Assembly: GCF_964340395.1 (NCBI RefSeq)
Contig: NC_135552.1
Location: forward strand, 11,479,194-11,543,193
From: Glandiceps talaboti
Taxonomy: Eukaryota > Hemichordata > Enteropneusta > Spengelidae
Length of the DNA stretch: 64,000 bases
Direction: 5' to 3'
Shown here: piece by piece, positions 31,001-46,400 of the stretch
Layout: each line of letters opens with the position of its first letter
Numbering within the stretch: the stretch's first letter is position 1
Position numbers and translations under genes: made by a program
Notes under the pieces: generated by a model
Told to the model about the DNA's origin: nothing
Seen by the model: the letters and a program-made list of their open reading frames with translations, nothing else
Database searches by the model: none

Positions 31001-34000
31001 TTTAATCATAAATAATTTATTTTAAAAAAATGTTTAAAAAAAAGAAAATGAATTGTTAAAAGTCCTACAAAAACATGAGAAGTCAGTACACTTTAGAGGA
31101 GAGATATTTATAAGTTGTTTAGAAAGCTTGACACTTTAGAAGGGAGTTGTTTAAACTTTGACTGTTGTTTTGAAAATATGGGAAACTAGTTCACTTTAGG
31201 TGGGACTAATTGAAAGCTGAGACGCAAACAGTACTCTTTCAAAGGGAGTTGTTTATAGTCATAAAATTATTGGAACTGCACTTAGCAGGAATGGCTGTCA
31301 ATTTTTTTTTCTTAGCATGAAGTGTCATACTTTGCCCTACATATTTTTATGACAGTATTTATATGTACATGTATATGGTCAGTTGTCTTGACGTTCTCAA
31401 ATGTGCCACGATTAATGGATCACAAGATTTGATGAGTGTATCTAAGTTATCCTATCGTATATATATGTTGTTAATGACCTGAACATGCATAGCTTCAAGT
31501 GAATCAAAGCAGAGAGGAGCTGAAGTGAAACTGCTATGTTATAATGTATTGTCAATTTGTGATTGACTTCAGTAACCCCCCCCCCCCCCCCCCCCCCCCA
31601 AGATAGCTGATGATGAATGAATAGCTAGACCATTTCTGAAATTTTCAGTACATTTACATCTGTTGATGGTAAATGGGGTGTGGTGTGGTGGGGATATTAA
31701 GGGAGTCACTGTATTATAGGATACAACGATCTTCTACCAACTGTATCTCTTATAGCCTGTCTCAAGCTGTGCTAAAACTACCAACCAGCAGCAAGATTCT
31801 CTATTGATCCCAGTGTAATCTTTCACTTTTTAGTCCCCGCCGGACAAAGTCTGGGACGGGGACTTATGGATTGGGTTCCATCCATCCGTCCATCCGTCCA
31901 TCCGGAGCCGTTTTCTTGGCGATGCCTTGACTGATTTTTTTCAAACTTGGTACAGGGGCAACATACTATGGCATACATATGCATGTCAATTTGTTTCATG
32001 ATACGATCCAATATGGCTGCCTGGCAGCCATTTTGTTTGTGAATTTTCCCTGTCCAAAGCTATAACTCAGACATGCTTGAACAGATCTCATTCAAAGTTG
32101 GTATTAGGACAGTGTTCTATGACATACATGTGCATATTCATTGTTGTCGTGATACGATCCAATATGGCTGCCTGGCAACCATTTTGTTGGCGCAGTTTTC
32201 ATGTTCCTTAAAACCCAATCATAGCGGGGACTATGTCATTCTCAATGACTTGATGATGTTTAATTAGTGTACATTTCCCCAGTGGAGTTTTAAGTATAGT
32301 CTTGAGGATATCAACACTGGGATATCTCATCTGGTATAATAAACAAAGTTGCAATGTTGTATTGTATGCTATTTGCTAATTTAGTATCAAATGTTGTAGT
32401 TGTTTGTTAAGAATCTGAGTGAAGTGAGTTAGTGTATGTGTGTCGTATGATCTGTGGAGTGACAAGCCAGCCTTGGTCTTATCAACAATTTGTTTACAAT
32501 TAAACATCATTGAGTGAAAGATTACACTGTGACCAATCGAGAAACTTGCTGAAAGTAGTTAGTTTTAGCACAGCTTGGCTAAAGGATACAGTTGGTAGAA
32601 GATCGTTGTACCAGAAATCATTTGTCTTGAGATCATATTCAGTCAGATCATATAAAAGATAAAAAAAAAAAAAATATAGTGTATAGTATGCTCAGAGAGC
32701 AAGTTGCAGAATCTGTCTTTGGTATTATCACTTGAATTCAACTGTAATCCTTGCATAATTTGCTCTTCGAAATAACCTTTGCCTTTGCCCAGTCAATTAT
32801 ATCAAAGTAATGGACTGCAGAGAGTGAAGACAAACTATTGCAGGTCCTCATTACAATGATAAAACAATGATTTAGTGAATGTAAGAGTGCAGCACTGCAC
32901 GTAGGTAGTGTCATAAAGTATGTGAAGTGTAGTATGTAGACGAGAATATGTCTCATAATCATAAAACAATTCTCATCTGTTGCTGATCAAGTAAAATTAT
33001 AAGTGACAGTTGGGAAGTGTTACAGCTGCTGTCCCCATATATTTTCGTTACTGAACATATGAGATATCTTGGATCTTTTGTAAGTTGGAGCTAATGTTTG
33101 CATTTTGAAAGTATTTCCCTGTCTTGGGTTGTTACCAACCTAACAAATCTTTTGTTCCCTCGTCAAGTGTACCTTGCGTAAGTGGTACCTCTGTTTAAAT
33201 TTTGGGCATATGGTCCCGTAATTTTCCTTTGCATGTTAAAACATTCAACATATGCTGCACATATGAGCAGCCATTATTACCATCTGAAGGTACTGACAAG
33301 TCTTCGGTAAAGATCATGAATTAAGATAATGCATAATTGTTTAAAATTTTGTGATCTTTGCAGTCACTTCTGTGTGCAAATATTCATGTTTTTATAAATT
33401 TGTATTTTTAAAATGGAAATACTTGTCGGTATCGTGAAACATAGAAAATACACATGCATTTACAGCGCGTTCAGATGTTCCAAGAAAGTCCTGGGATGTC
33501 TTGGAATTTCAGTTGACTCCTGACAAGTCCTCAAAAAAAATGTGATCGTTATATAGACTCCTAGAAAATCATTTGACTGAATGATTGATGTTTACTTTTG
33601 TGAAGTGTTGATTAGAAAGGTGGGAAATATACTAAAAAAAGCAGGTACGTTGACAAATGAAATGTGTTTCGCTGGTCTGCACTCCTTGAAAATGACCCAA
33701 GTTGATCTGAATATTCCTGGAAAATGGATGAAAAACTCGTGGAATTCCTGGAATTTTATTAGACTTAAGTGTATGAGTCTCGATTTACTTTGAATCAGAG
33801 ATCACTAGAACTTTCCATATAATTAATCTCAAAACCTTGCAAGAATTAGTTACTAGTTTGCATCATGTTACATGTACAGTTCTTATTCCCTACAAGAACA
33901 GCTGCACAGTGATAGATTGTAAAACAGATCAATTAATAATTCATCATTTCCCTTCTAGAGAGAGAGAGAGAGAGAGATGTTGAAATCATGTCTCGTGACC

Positions 34001-37000
34001 TGTGACCCACGAATGAATGTATGCCTTAGAAAGTTTGTCAGCTTGATCGAGAAAATCACAAAATGGAGTCTTGTTTTCAAGTCTCTTTCAAGTCTCTTTA
34101 TAATTTTCCTCGCCCAAAGTAAATAAATTTGTAAGATTCAGTTGTCATTTTGATGGAAACCTGTCTCGGGTTTGTATTTCAAAAAGTGGGTAGAACTAGC
34201 AACAACCCAATAAAGGTGCAGTGGACAGTGAAATTGTGTAGCTTTGTAGCTAGACAATCGAAGAAGTTGCATTGAATTGTTCAGTTTTGCATGACTTAAA
34301 TCACTTGCCTGTGGACATTTCTACCAATGGGCTCAATCTTATTGTCAAATGAGTGCATTTTACTTGCTCTGTTGTTTGATGTTCCCCCTTTTAAGAGATT
34401 ACCATTAAAAGACAGTTGTTGTAGGCAGTAATTGTTACTGAAATTTGGAAAATTTCATGAGTTTTTGAATTAAGTAGTGTCATAGTTATTCTGCATTCAT
34501 GTTTACCTGTATATGAATAGTCAGTGAAAATGTCAAGTGGTGGACAGATTCATCATATTTTTACTATTGGAGGTCTGTCCTTTGCTTAGAGTGATACCTA
34601 TTGTTTCCATGCAGATCTGGCCACATAACAGCCAAAAAGAGACTCAATTACGAAAGAAAAACTTTTGAAAAGGCAACAAGTACAATGGCCGAAATGACGT
34701 TTAATTCTTTTCAGGGGGTCTTAAAAATTCATGAGTTCCTATTGATAGCGTGTGGTTTCTTACATTGAGACTCTGGGTTGAAGGAATGTCTAATATATTA
34801 ATTGTCTAAAGGACTTGGCGTGCTGTAGTCAGCATGTTAGGTTTTATAAATGTAACCAAGTAAATCTGACAGTTGGTGTGAGTTCATTTAAGTATGGGTG
34901 ATAATGCGACATGTATATATACAAATGTGTATAGTTACGTATTCAATAGAGCCAAATATAAAACCAGTTGTATGTGCAGCTGTAAACTGAACTTACCACT
35001 AAACATAAACTTAAGTTTTAGTACTTTTGATGGTGTAGGAATCACTTCCTAACAAAGTTTGGAAATATAAAACTTGCTATGTACAATGTATAATTGTTGT
35101 TGGTTGTGTAAACTTGGGAACTTAGGTAAATTTTACTATACTAAACAAAAACAAAAAACACAAAGATTCTACTGTGTTCTGGAGACTGAAGTGTTTTTAC
35201 ACTTTCCTTTCTTTCTTTCGCTGTGTCTACGTTGTTGAAAGCACATGCATATGAACTGAATTGTCCCAAGTAGGAAGAGAACATAACCCTTCCACTTCAC
35301 TTGTCTACTCTTCTAATATTTTTTGACATGAGGTAGCACAATTGAAAGGGTTTTGACGAACTTCCTGTCGTGTTAGCAGAATGTATACTAGTAGTGCTAG
35401 ACTGTTGACAGTCGTTCGTGCCTTTTTTGCTACGTTTTATCTAAAACTAAAGTCGTTGCCTCGCTCCGATCTGAAGCAATACTACTCTAATCGTGTACTG
35501 ATAGCGATGGCCGTAGGCCCGAGTTGCTTGGGCCAACCTATGATAAAACGTAGCAAAAAAGGCACAAACGACTGTCAACAGTCTAATGTAGTGCATACAT
35601 ATATTAATTTCGTTAGCGTTGATTTAATACTGCAAATTCTATGTGATTGTCTTACACACTTTTAGCAGTCTGTATTGTGTCCATGTACTAAGAGATGTCA
35701 CCACGTTATGTCTTGTCACTTTAGCTCAGGGCCAGTCTTTACAAATAAAACCAACCCCAAGTATGATTGATTCACATGACAAGCGTCCACTGAAAGCTGT
35801 GTTCACATCGGTACACCCCTGTACAGCTCTCACTGTCTCAGTACCTTTGAAGACACTCCCCTCCGGTAATGCTAAAGTAATAATTGTTTGTTTCTTGACT
35901 GACTAGTAGTCTTGGCCACACTTTACAATGTATATACAGTTGTGTTTATGGGCAGTCATACTCTGATTTAGGGGGTATGCCTGCAGCCTGCCCACTGGCT
36001 TTCTGTTTCAATCCTGAAAAGAAATGATTGAAACAACACAACAAAAACCAACACAATGTATAGCAGTTTGTTACATAAATATCTTGTATGGCACAGGGTG
36101 CAATCTCTGCCCGTCTGCCATTTCTTTTGTGCCCACATTGTAAACTGCAGTATTTGATCTCAGGTTTGAAAGTGCTAATATGTTGCCAAAGCCATGGCCA
36201 GAATGACATGATGACAACATCTCCAAACCAGGACCACTATTGCATTGTGTTATTGCCATTATATTTAGAACACACATTTCATATGGGAATTTGAAATTAT
36301 TTTGAAAGCCTCATTTTTATTCATGAACTTTTTATGGGACTTTATTTGAATTTAAATGTTTTCGTGGTTTTGTGAGCAAACTCCAGACAAACAGTTGACA
36401 GTTATTATTCATCTGGTAATTTAATTATGCAAAGCCTTTTAGAAGCCAATTAGAACATTCACAGCTTACTTAGTAACAATATGTTTCTAAATCCTTTCTG
36501 AATCCTCTCTGTGGCCTTTATATGTACTGAGAGTGTTAATACTGTTCATTCAAGGTCGGCTGTTATTTCTAAACTTGTAGGGGAGTATTTCATTCTCAGG
36601 CGTTTGTTCACAACATCCCACTATTGTTTCCAAGTCACTGCATTATGAGAATGTTGTATTAATACGGTTGCTACTTTCAAACATTGAGTCATTACTAGAC
36701 AAATGGTAATTTCAACTAATGCTACATCTAGACACTCATTGAAGAGTTATAGCAAAAGTAGAACAATTAGAATTGAGATATGAGGTTTAGATAATGTAAT
36801 ATGTTTGAAGAGAACTTAGTTACAGAAGTACACTATGTCTAAGAAACTAAGTCTGATTCTCAACATTGGAGTAATTAACATTTTACATTTGTATCTTTAC
36901 AAATTCTATACGAGTTACATGTACCCGTGTGACTGTCATAGCATTTACTGTTGCACCCATGAAAATAACAGTATGCTACTGCCAGTATTGCACCTTAGGA

Positions 37001-37315
37001 GCTTGGAGTGCCCGCAGCACATCATGTACATTCAACTACTGTGCCTTAGTTGTAGCCTTGAATAGAATGAACTTTTTACCTTCTTTGGTAACACCATTCT
37101 GAAGTTAATCTTTGCTTAGAGTGTATGGAAATAACTGATTTTTTTTTACGGGAGACTTGTGTATGTGAACTCATTTACATGTAACTTGTGTTGTTTTCAG
37201 TATGAGTATAGAAGTGCCTATGATTTGTGACAGGTGTTTTGGAAGCAGCAAGTGTGTCCATGTCAAACTCATAACAACAAATAATTGAGGCCATTAGGCT
37301 ATTGAACTGTGGTTC

Positions 37316-37412
<97 letters not shown>

Positions 37413-40400
37413 TGTATATATATATATATCAGTAATATTGAAACTATTTCTTAAAACCTGTCACAGATAACTAAAGTTACATGTGCATCTAATGTACATG
37501 TGGTTATGTTTTATATAAAGCTGCCATAGCTGTAACAGGGGTATTGATGTGATTAGACAACCAATAATCTATTCACTGAAAATTGTTGAAATACCAATAA
37601 TTAGACATTGTACATGTTAATTTGAGGTTAGGAGTATCCACAATTAGAGATTGAAATTGTGATCACAATGGGTCACTTATTTTTGGGTGCGGACCTGAAA
37701 ATCAATTTTGATTGAATTTACTGTATCATACATGTATTGCACGTTCATATAGACCTTACTACATGTAGAAGTGGACAGATGTCTAAAAACAGGTGATTCA
37801 ATACTGTTCAGGGTATACACATTTTATTGTACAATATTACCAGTAAGTTGTCATATCTAACAAAACAGTTTCAAAAAAACATTCCATAAAAGACTTAAAA
37901 CAGAAGTAATACGTATAGCAATCTTCATTTGGTCTACTGCCACCTCATAGATGTGTTAGTCTAGATCAGTTTATAGACCGTGACGTCTACATATGTGCCT
38001 GGCACTACTGGCCATTTTGAGCCCAGATTTTGTACTCAAATATCTGTTTCATTGGTGACGGGATTTCTTTGTGTCCCAGATTTTGTGCCTGTAGTTGTAC
38101 CAGTGTACAAAGAATGTCTTGCACATGTCACAAAGTTCAACCAAGACAATCTAAGTAAAAGTAACCCAGCCCACATTCCTCCTTTAAAAGATTGTTAAAG
38201 TGATCCATTTGGTGCAAACAGTCAAGGAGGTATAGGTATAATGGTAAGAGAAGTTTATCTGTGCTGTTAAATTTAATTTACTCTGTCCATGCTCTCAATG
38301 TGTAATTTAGGGTTGATAAAGCCTACCCGCCCAGTGTCTGAAAGTTATTATCACGAAGTTATAGTTCGATAACAAAAAGAATGAAGTACTGAGTGTGAAG
38401 ACACACGTCAGCGTTTGTGTAATATAAGACGAAGAACCCCTAATACAGTTCACTGGTTGCCTACAATTTCCATTTCTGACTTACAACAGCTGACTTTTCA
38501 GCATTGTGATTCATTTGTAGACAGACTGTCTCCTAGCTGTGCGAACAAGTCGAAGGACCTGCATACATGTATGTGTGTTTTTGTTACATGATTCTACTAG
38601 TTTCTAGGTGTTGATATAAACAGCACTATGATGTTGAATGTTAGGTTTTCTGTATCTTTAGGTGTTGACACAACTGTGTGTAGAGCTACAATGTTGAAAG
38701 TTGATTCTTTATGTGCTGGGATCAGGAAAGGAACTCTTGGTCTCTATAAAATCTAGGTATGTTGTCCAGTGTGCAGCATCTCTAGTTTTTGCATATTTAA
38801 TAGCTAATTTGCATAATATAAAATCAGGTGAACTGCCTCTGAAATGGTGATGTTAAATGTACATTGTAATAAACATTGTAAAAGTGGACCTAAAAAGTCT
38901 GTCAATTGTGCTCAATATGTGCAGTTTTTGCATATTTAAAAGCTAATTTGCATAATAGAAATAGTTGAACTGCAGCTGAAGTGTTCAAGTTACATCATAC
39001 ATCATAATATACCTTGTAAAAGTGGATCTAAAAAGTCTCAGTCAATGGCATGTATAGTTTTTGCATATTTAAGAACTAATTTGCATAATAGAAATCAGTT
39101 GAACAGCAGCTGAAATGTTGATATTACACAGTATGTCATAATAGACATTGTAAAAGGGGACTTAAAAAAAACAGGACAGTGACATTTGTATCTTGATCTT
39201 ATAAATTGAAATATTAATAGATTTAGTAAGGTCAAAGGTTGTGTTATGTTGTTTGGTCGTTTCATTATCTTTTGAAGTGCACATGATGCTTTGGTTAGAT
39301 CAGTGTATATTTTATTCATTTCATATGTGGGGTTGAGACATACAAGAGTCTAAAGAACATCTTGCTAACATACTTATCTGACATAAGAAAGAATGACCAT
39401 CTGCCTTAAATGAGTATGGTTGACTATAGGTTGAATGTACATGTACTTCATTCACTTTGTAGTGAGGCGGTCAGCAAATCCATGACTGGGGACCCTAATA
39501 TGACTTACCGATAGTATCAGTTACATGTGGAGTAAAATTCAGGAAATCCAGGAGCTGGTATGACTGCATCAGTTGCTAAAATTCATAAAATCCAGGAAGT
39601 ACATGTGACTTTGCATCATTTTAATAGTACACTGTAAAATGTAGAAAATCCTGGAGTTGGTATGATGTATTGCATTCAGTTACGTGAAATTCATCTAATC
39701 CAGGAGCTGATAAATCTAATTTCTAAGTGCATCAGTTTTGATAAAATTCGTCAAATTACGGAACTAATGATTTTGCTTCAGTTCAGTAAAATCATCAAAT
39801 CCAGGAGCTAAAAATCTAAATAAATCAGTTTTGGAAAAATTCACCAAATCCAGGAACTGATGTGACTTGTATCAGTTTAATAGTATAATTTGTTCAATCC
39901 TGGGACTTTGCATCAGTTCGCAATATGTTACAAATTCCAAGATTGGGAGAACAATGGTTGAGATACTGGTACAAACAGATATCTCATGTTAGAGGAAACC
40001 AATTTACACATTCCTAGTAGTAATTCAGCACAATATTATGAGACTAGTATAGTGTAATCATTGTAGGTATTCTACCTTCAGGTTAGACTGAGTTCACAGT
40101 ACCGACAATGCAGTATTCATGCATACTATCAGTTTCACCTAAAAGTGACCAGCCTTTATAACAATCTGTTGTCTGCTTCAACATAGCAAAACGGTGTCAA
40201 ACAGTCCCTAGTTGGTTGCAACTTCCAAGTGTTCAGCTTGACTGCAAATGAATATTCTGTCTGGGTGCTTATGTTGTCCATGGCGGGTAGTGCTGGTATA
40301 TATATGTACATGTGGCGCTGCAGTAGTTTAGCTGGCTACGGACACACCTACAGTATGTTTAGAGTATTCTAGATCAGTTATTTTTGTAAGGAAATGTCCA

Positions 40401-43400
40401 AGATCATGCACCTGTAAACCTAGGATGTTTGATTATGATTTATACTTTGATGCATACATATGTGTATATAATTATAAAATAACTTGTTGAGATAAAGTGT
40501 ACTCTGTCTAATAAAGTGATAGATAGCTGACATTTCAGGATTAAACCTTCAATGAGCTAAAGCCTTCCACTCTTGACAATGTAGGAAATATGTATATGTA
40601 TCATTGAAAGTTGTAAAGCAGTTAGACAATGGGCAACATTGAGATGACATTCTCTAGGTTTGTGATTTTGTGTTTTCTGAAATACCGTAAATGTTATTTT
40701 CATGCTTGGCGAGAATGAAAGCAGAAATGGTCCAAACCATGAAGCCCTTTAATTAAAAGCAAGTGATGTGACAGAATTTGTGCCTATTGTACCAGATTAA
40801 AATGGGTAGTGTTAGTAGTAGTAGTCTGGATGCCAACATGGTTTCTAACTAAAGCATGTCTAGTCAAAGTCCCTCAGTCAGCACAAAAAGTTGTTCATCC
40901 AATCAGTGAACCCCAACTGTTACAGTGACTGTAAATGGTGTATACGTAGCATCTTGAGCTGACAAATATACCATTTGTAAATGCCCCAATAAACACTAAC
41001 TATATGAGTAAGAATTTTGTGATTAATTAACAAAGATATTATGTTAATGACTGTGTAGGTGGCTGTGGATGAATATTACATTGCATCTCATGCATCTCAG
41101 GACTTCTAGAGTAACGACTTTGACTATACCATGAGTGGAGGTGTAAATGGTAACGATTCTGTATAGGAACTAGACTATAGTAGTAGTGACAAATGTGAAA
41201 AGTGGGAAGGGTGAAAAAGTGGAAGGGTTATACAATGATGCTTTATGTTCATGTAATCTTCATGGATTTTGTAAATAGTACATGTACATGGGATGTGCAG
41301 GATAAGAAATATTGTAGAAAAGTGGAGGAAATTATTTGAATTTAGAACATCGTCTGAAAACCACAGACTTTTTTACTGAGCTGTCCAGGATGCACTGCAC
41401 ACATTGGAAAAAACATACCTCTGTGATACTGATATCTGTGATATTGGAATAAGGTTATTTAAATTGAAAATAGCAAGGCACATGCCCGTGAACATATGGT
41501 TGTCATTCGTTTGACCTGAAGTCAGTGAGTCTTTAGAGGTTTTCACATCAAATTGTGAGATGTGTTTGTAATGGTATATCATAAATTATAGTAAAGTGTG
41601 CTAGTTTGTGTCATTATTAGATGTTCATGATTAAACCAGTCAGTAAAATCATCACCACCTGGGAAATGAATTGTGACAGACGAGTGTTCAAGACACGTTC
41701 TTGTGTCTCAACTCCGTGCTGTTGTAATACAATGTGAGTTGTGCATGTGCATTGCCATCCATATGTCATGCACCGAGTTGAATTATGGTGTGAAAGGGAG
41801 TAGTTTGACTAGAGTAGCCCGTAGATTTGCTGTAAATCACTTGCAGCAAGTGGGTGGTTGGCAATGAATGATGAAGTTAAAAAGAGGTGGAAAAGTAGAG
41901 AATGTATTAAGAGAAGGATTTAAGTAGAGAGTGAGAAAAGACTGAGGACATGATGGAAAGTAAACACTACGTCAGAAGGATCAATTTTATATTTTAAGTA
42001 CTTTATTGTGTTCAGGAAAACTCAACAAGTTCATTTTGTGTTTTTGTGTTACTCTTAGGTCAAAGGTCACTTAGAAAATCAGCAGGTTTGAAATTAAATA
42101 CTCACATAAGGATAAATAAAAGTGAATTTTAGATGTGCAGAATTCAAAACCTGTGCAATACAATACCGTAAGGCAAAAGTATACTCTTAATGTTGTGTAC
42201 TGGTATACATATACACATGTATAGCTCGTAGTACATTTGGAACACGTCATATTTATGGAAGCCATAGTGACATCAAAGACTTTACCTTTCCATTTACCAG
42301 CCTTGTACTTGAACTTGGTCTTGTGTCACTGGGATATTGATCTATCGTAAAATATTCTAAGACTTTGTTTCCTTCAGTGTGCAGTGTTTCAAAAGTTTTA
42401 TGCCTTCAATCGCCCAACATGTCAAATATACATCGTGTATGCATGTTGCATTTGTACAGGGAGGTGTTTGGTTTATAATGGTTTTCATTAGCACTGCTGA
42501 ACTGATAGGCTCAGTAGTGTATAAGCTAGGCATGGTGCAGTGTCTGTCCATCTGTGTGTATATGTAGAAAGAAATGCATAAGGAACTAATAAACCAGTCT
42601 GTATATATAGCTGTTAAATCCGACGTTTCGAATAAATATTCTTTTTCAAAGGAAAAATTGGCGAGACATAGAAATGCCAGGTGAAAACCCGAACATTTCT
42701 AAATATAATGGAACAAAACCGCGTGTGATATAAATAAACGGTTATAGGTGGGATAAGTTCTTAAATTCGCACGCACCTAATAGAACCCAATAGAATACGC
42801 CTGAAATTTAAAAAAATACCCAATAATCATGATAATTGGATTGTGTGTATATGTACATGTATATATATGTGTACATGTGTGTGTGTGTGGACGACATATA
42901 TGTCAACTCAAAAAACGCTGGACCAATTGCCTTGGTATTTGATGGGGACATTACTTGTGGTATCTACTTGGGAAATTGGTCAAAGGAAAATGATCGCATC
43001 ATACATGTAGGTCTACATTTGGGTCAAAAAATGTGGTTTTGGTAAATAAAACCCTCCAAAACCACTGGGTGGAATGGCCTGAAATTTGGTGAAGATGTTG
43101 ATAAGAGTGTGTGCAAAAAGGATTGGTCATGACATCATGATCCCATTGGTGATATGCAAATGAGGAATAAAAATGTGACTCTTTGGGAAAAAATATTTAC
43201 TTCAAAAGAAATGTGACTGATAGGGCTGAAATTTCCTAGGGATGTTTCTTGTGGTCAATTTGTGGTATTGTACATGTAGCCAGGGGAACTAATGGAATAT
43301 TGATTTGCCAGATCTGAAGGAAAATTTACATATAGAAGAGTTCATAGACTTTTTTTAGCAATGATTAATATTCATTGAATACATGAATGAAAGTGCATGA

Positions 43401-46400
43401 AATATATGTTATTTAATTTATCCCTCTTCTTTTCACTTATTTCAGAGCAATGGTATCAAGGATGTTTCTATGACAAACCTGATATACAACCAGTTCTTCC
43501 TTTCCCAAGAAGTGATGGAGATGATTCAGAGGTGACAGCTGTAACTTGTTCTCGCTACTGCTTCCTAGAAGGGTAAGTTACATTCATTATACTTTGAATC
43601 AGTAATATTCTAATTTCAGGTGTGATATAAAGAAAAAGTTCAGTCAGACCTATTTCTGCCTTTAGTACACTTGTATTGATTACTGCTATCAACTTAAAGG
43701 AAAAGTCCAGTCAGACATATTTCTGCCTTTAGTACACTTGTATTGATTACTGCTATCAATTTAAAGAAAAAGTCCAGTCAGACTTATTTCTACCTTTAGT
43801 ACACTTGTATTGATTACTGCTATAAACTTGAAGGAAAAATCCAGTCAGACATATTGTTGTCTATTAGTATTGGTTAGTACTAACAACTTGCATATGATTT
43901 TGGGTGATAAAATAGCATCTTGATAAATTTATTCAATTTTGAAGTCTTGTGAAGAAGCCCTACTGCACTTGACGTGTTTTGAGCCATTTTGGACATTTCC
44001 TGCAAGGGCTCATGGGAAATGTTTAGTGATGACATCACATTTTAATATCACAATCTCTTTTTCTTGACATCAAGACAAAGAGACAGTCAGTGGTAAATGT
44101 TGTGTCAGCACCAAAAACCCTCGCAGGAAAAAGCTGAATGCATGGGTTTGCTTGAACATATGTATTAAGCTATACAGATTGCAAACTTTTGAAATTAAAT
44201 ATTTGATTCTTTAATAAAGTCTGTCTATTGGACAGTAATAATTTCTACATGTTTACACTCATAGTGACAAATCCCATATTGGTTAGTATTTCGCACCATG
44301 CATGATTGAACAGTATACTTGTGTCATAGGCCTTGGCAGGCAATCTCAAGAACACCGAGACATTGAGTTATTACCCTAGAAACCCACAGACATAATACAG
44401 TCACGTGAGTTGTTAAGTGTGTGTGGTGAACTGATGGCAAGTTCAATCAATCTTGGTGGTCTGGTGTCTCACAGTTTGGGGTAGTTTCTTGAGCAATGAG
44501 TCTAGAAAGTTGCTTGTTCATGTTATTGCCGCAGCAGTCGATCTACAGGGATGTAAGTGTGATTATGAAATTGGATACAATGCAAACAGTGGGTACTACT
44601 TGCTTTCCACACTGTTTGCATTGTATTGAGTTGTGTAAATTGGCTCCTACTGCTGTGTATTATTTTCATCTCTCTATATTTGTTATAGTAGACATGGTTT
44701 TAGACACGTAAATCACACCCTAGTTTAGCAAAGTGTACACACGCTATTTACATACAATATTCAACACATTTTAGCAAAGACAGAATGGCCCATTTGGATA
44801 CTAGTATATTCTTTGCATTTTCAGTTAACAACTTCAATATGTAGAGTATTTTCATGAACAATAGTAATAAAAGATAATTAATTTGGGATATTGTTATGAC
44901 TTGGACAAATCTTCAATGCAACTCTTTAGAATTATCATTTACTACTCTGCTAATGATCTTGTGTTTTGCTAGAGAATGGCTGATGATAGTGACAGTGTTG
45001 GCATTCCATATGATATGTCCCATAAAATTTGAGTGGATTATGCATGTAAAGTAACTAATTTGCATATTATTTAGAATAACTAATTTGCATATCATAGAAC
45101 AATGTAGATTCTCACATAAAGCATTATGATATTGTCATGTGAATAAACAAATACCAGCTTGACATGTTTTCATCAGTTATCAAAGAAATTCTTCAAAAAA
45201 TTTATCTTTGTGAAAGAATTCAATGCTTATTGAACATGATTTGGCGTTTTGATGTATGAATATATTAACCCCCCACCTACCCACAAATGTATCCCATCCT
45301 CAAGTACCCATCCTCATGGACCCATTTCAATCAAAATTCATGCAAAAATATATATTGATATCCCGAGGGAATAATCGCTTTGAACAAGAATTTGCCATTA
45401 TGTGCAATCATGAAGATTAATTTTGATTAACTTTACATTGTAATGTGATATTTAATATTATTTCTGTTAATAAGAAATGTTATATTTTTGCAAAGTAGTT
45501 ACTCATCAGTCAAAACTTAACAGGTAAAACATAAAATGCATTTGTCTATGTGATTGAGGCATTTAACAAATACTTCTCAGGGTAAAACTATCAATCATAC
45601 TTCTATACGTAATTGAATTTAGCCATAAAGTGTCAGTGACAGATTTATAATATATTGAAAGTTACCTGGAGATGTGAATTGAAAGTTAAATATCAACCCT
45701 ATCTTGTAGATTTGCCATATCCATTCACTAAAAGCTTTCCAATATGTAGACAGTGTAAACAAATGTAAATACATGATATATATAAATATATGCAGTGTAC
45801 GTACACAGTAAGACTGTATTTGTGTAATTATCTACTTACCAATTTGTGACACTCAAATGTATGAAGAGTCATAAATACCAGTCAAGGTGTTTGCATCTAC
45901 TCCCATATTTTATCACTTTTTCAAGAAAAAAAATTATAATCAGAATCGCCGGTTCTGTATAAATGTACTAACAGATAAAAGAAAGCATTCTTTTATTTGA
46001 AAATGGTGAAATGTCCTGTAGAGTGATGAAACAATTATCAAACTTACTAGTGAGATGTCAAAAATATTGTGCTGGATATGGTAAATTTACAGATGGGAAA
46101 CACTTTCCTTTTAGATAGTATATTCATATGTAAATTTGAATTTCCATGACAATGTACAAATGTGTATGTCTTGACACTCTGTATTTGTCAGACAAAGAGA
46201 TTGGGGTAAAAATGATGTCATCACTGACACAAGATTTTCCCATAAACCCATGCAGGAAAATCTCACAGGAATCAAAATGTCTGAACCCATGTCAAGTACA
46301 CAAGATTTTCCCATAAACCCTTGCAGGAAATCTCATCAGGAAATCAAAATGCCTGAACCCAAGTCAAGTGCAGTAGGACTTCTTTACTTAACATCAAAGT

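Larger units (their letters stand above)
28041..43445 (+). other. Polycystin-like intron 1 (15.4 kb)
   Basis: The intron holds simple repeats, nested inverted-repeat elements at 31.7-32.6 kb, a MITE at 35.4 kb, a long (TA)n tract at 37.3 kb, tandem repeats at 38.8-39.9 kb, and a second hammerhead-like remnant at 42.6 kb. No further coding exon was recognised, though a short one could be missed. Confidence 0.6.
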
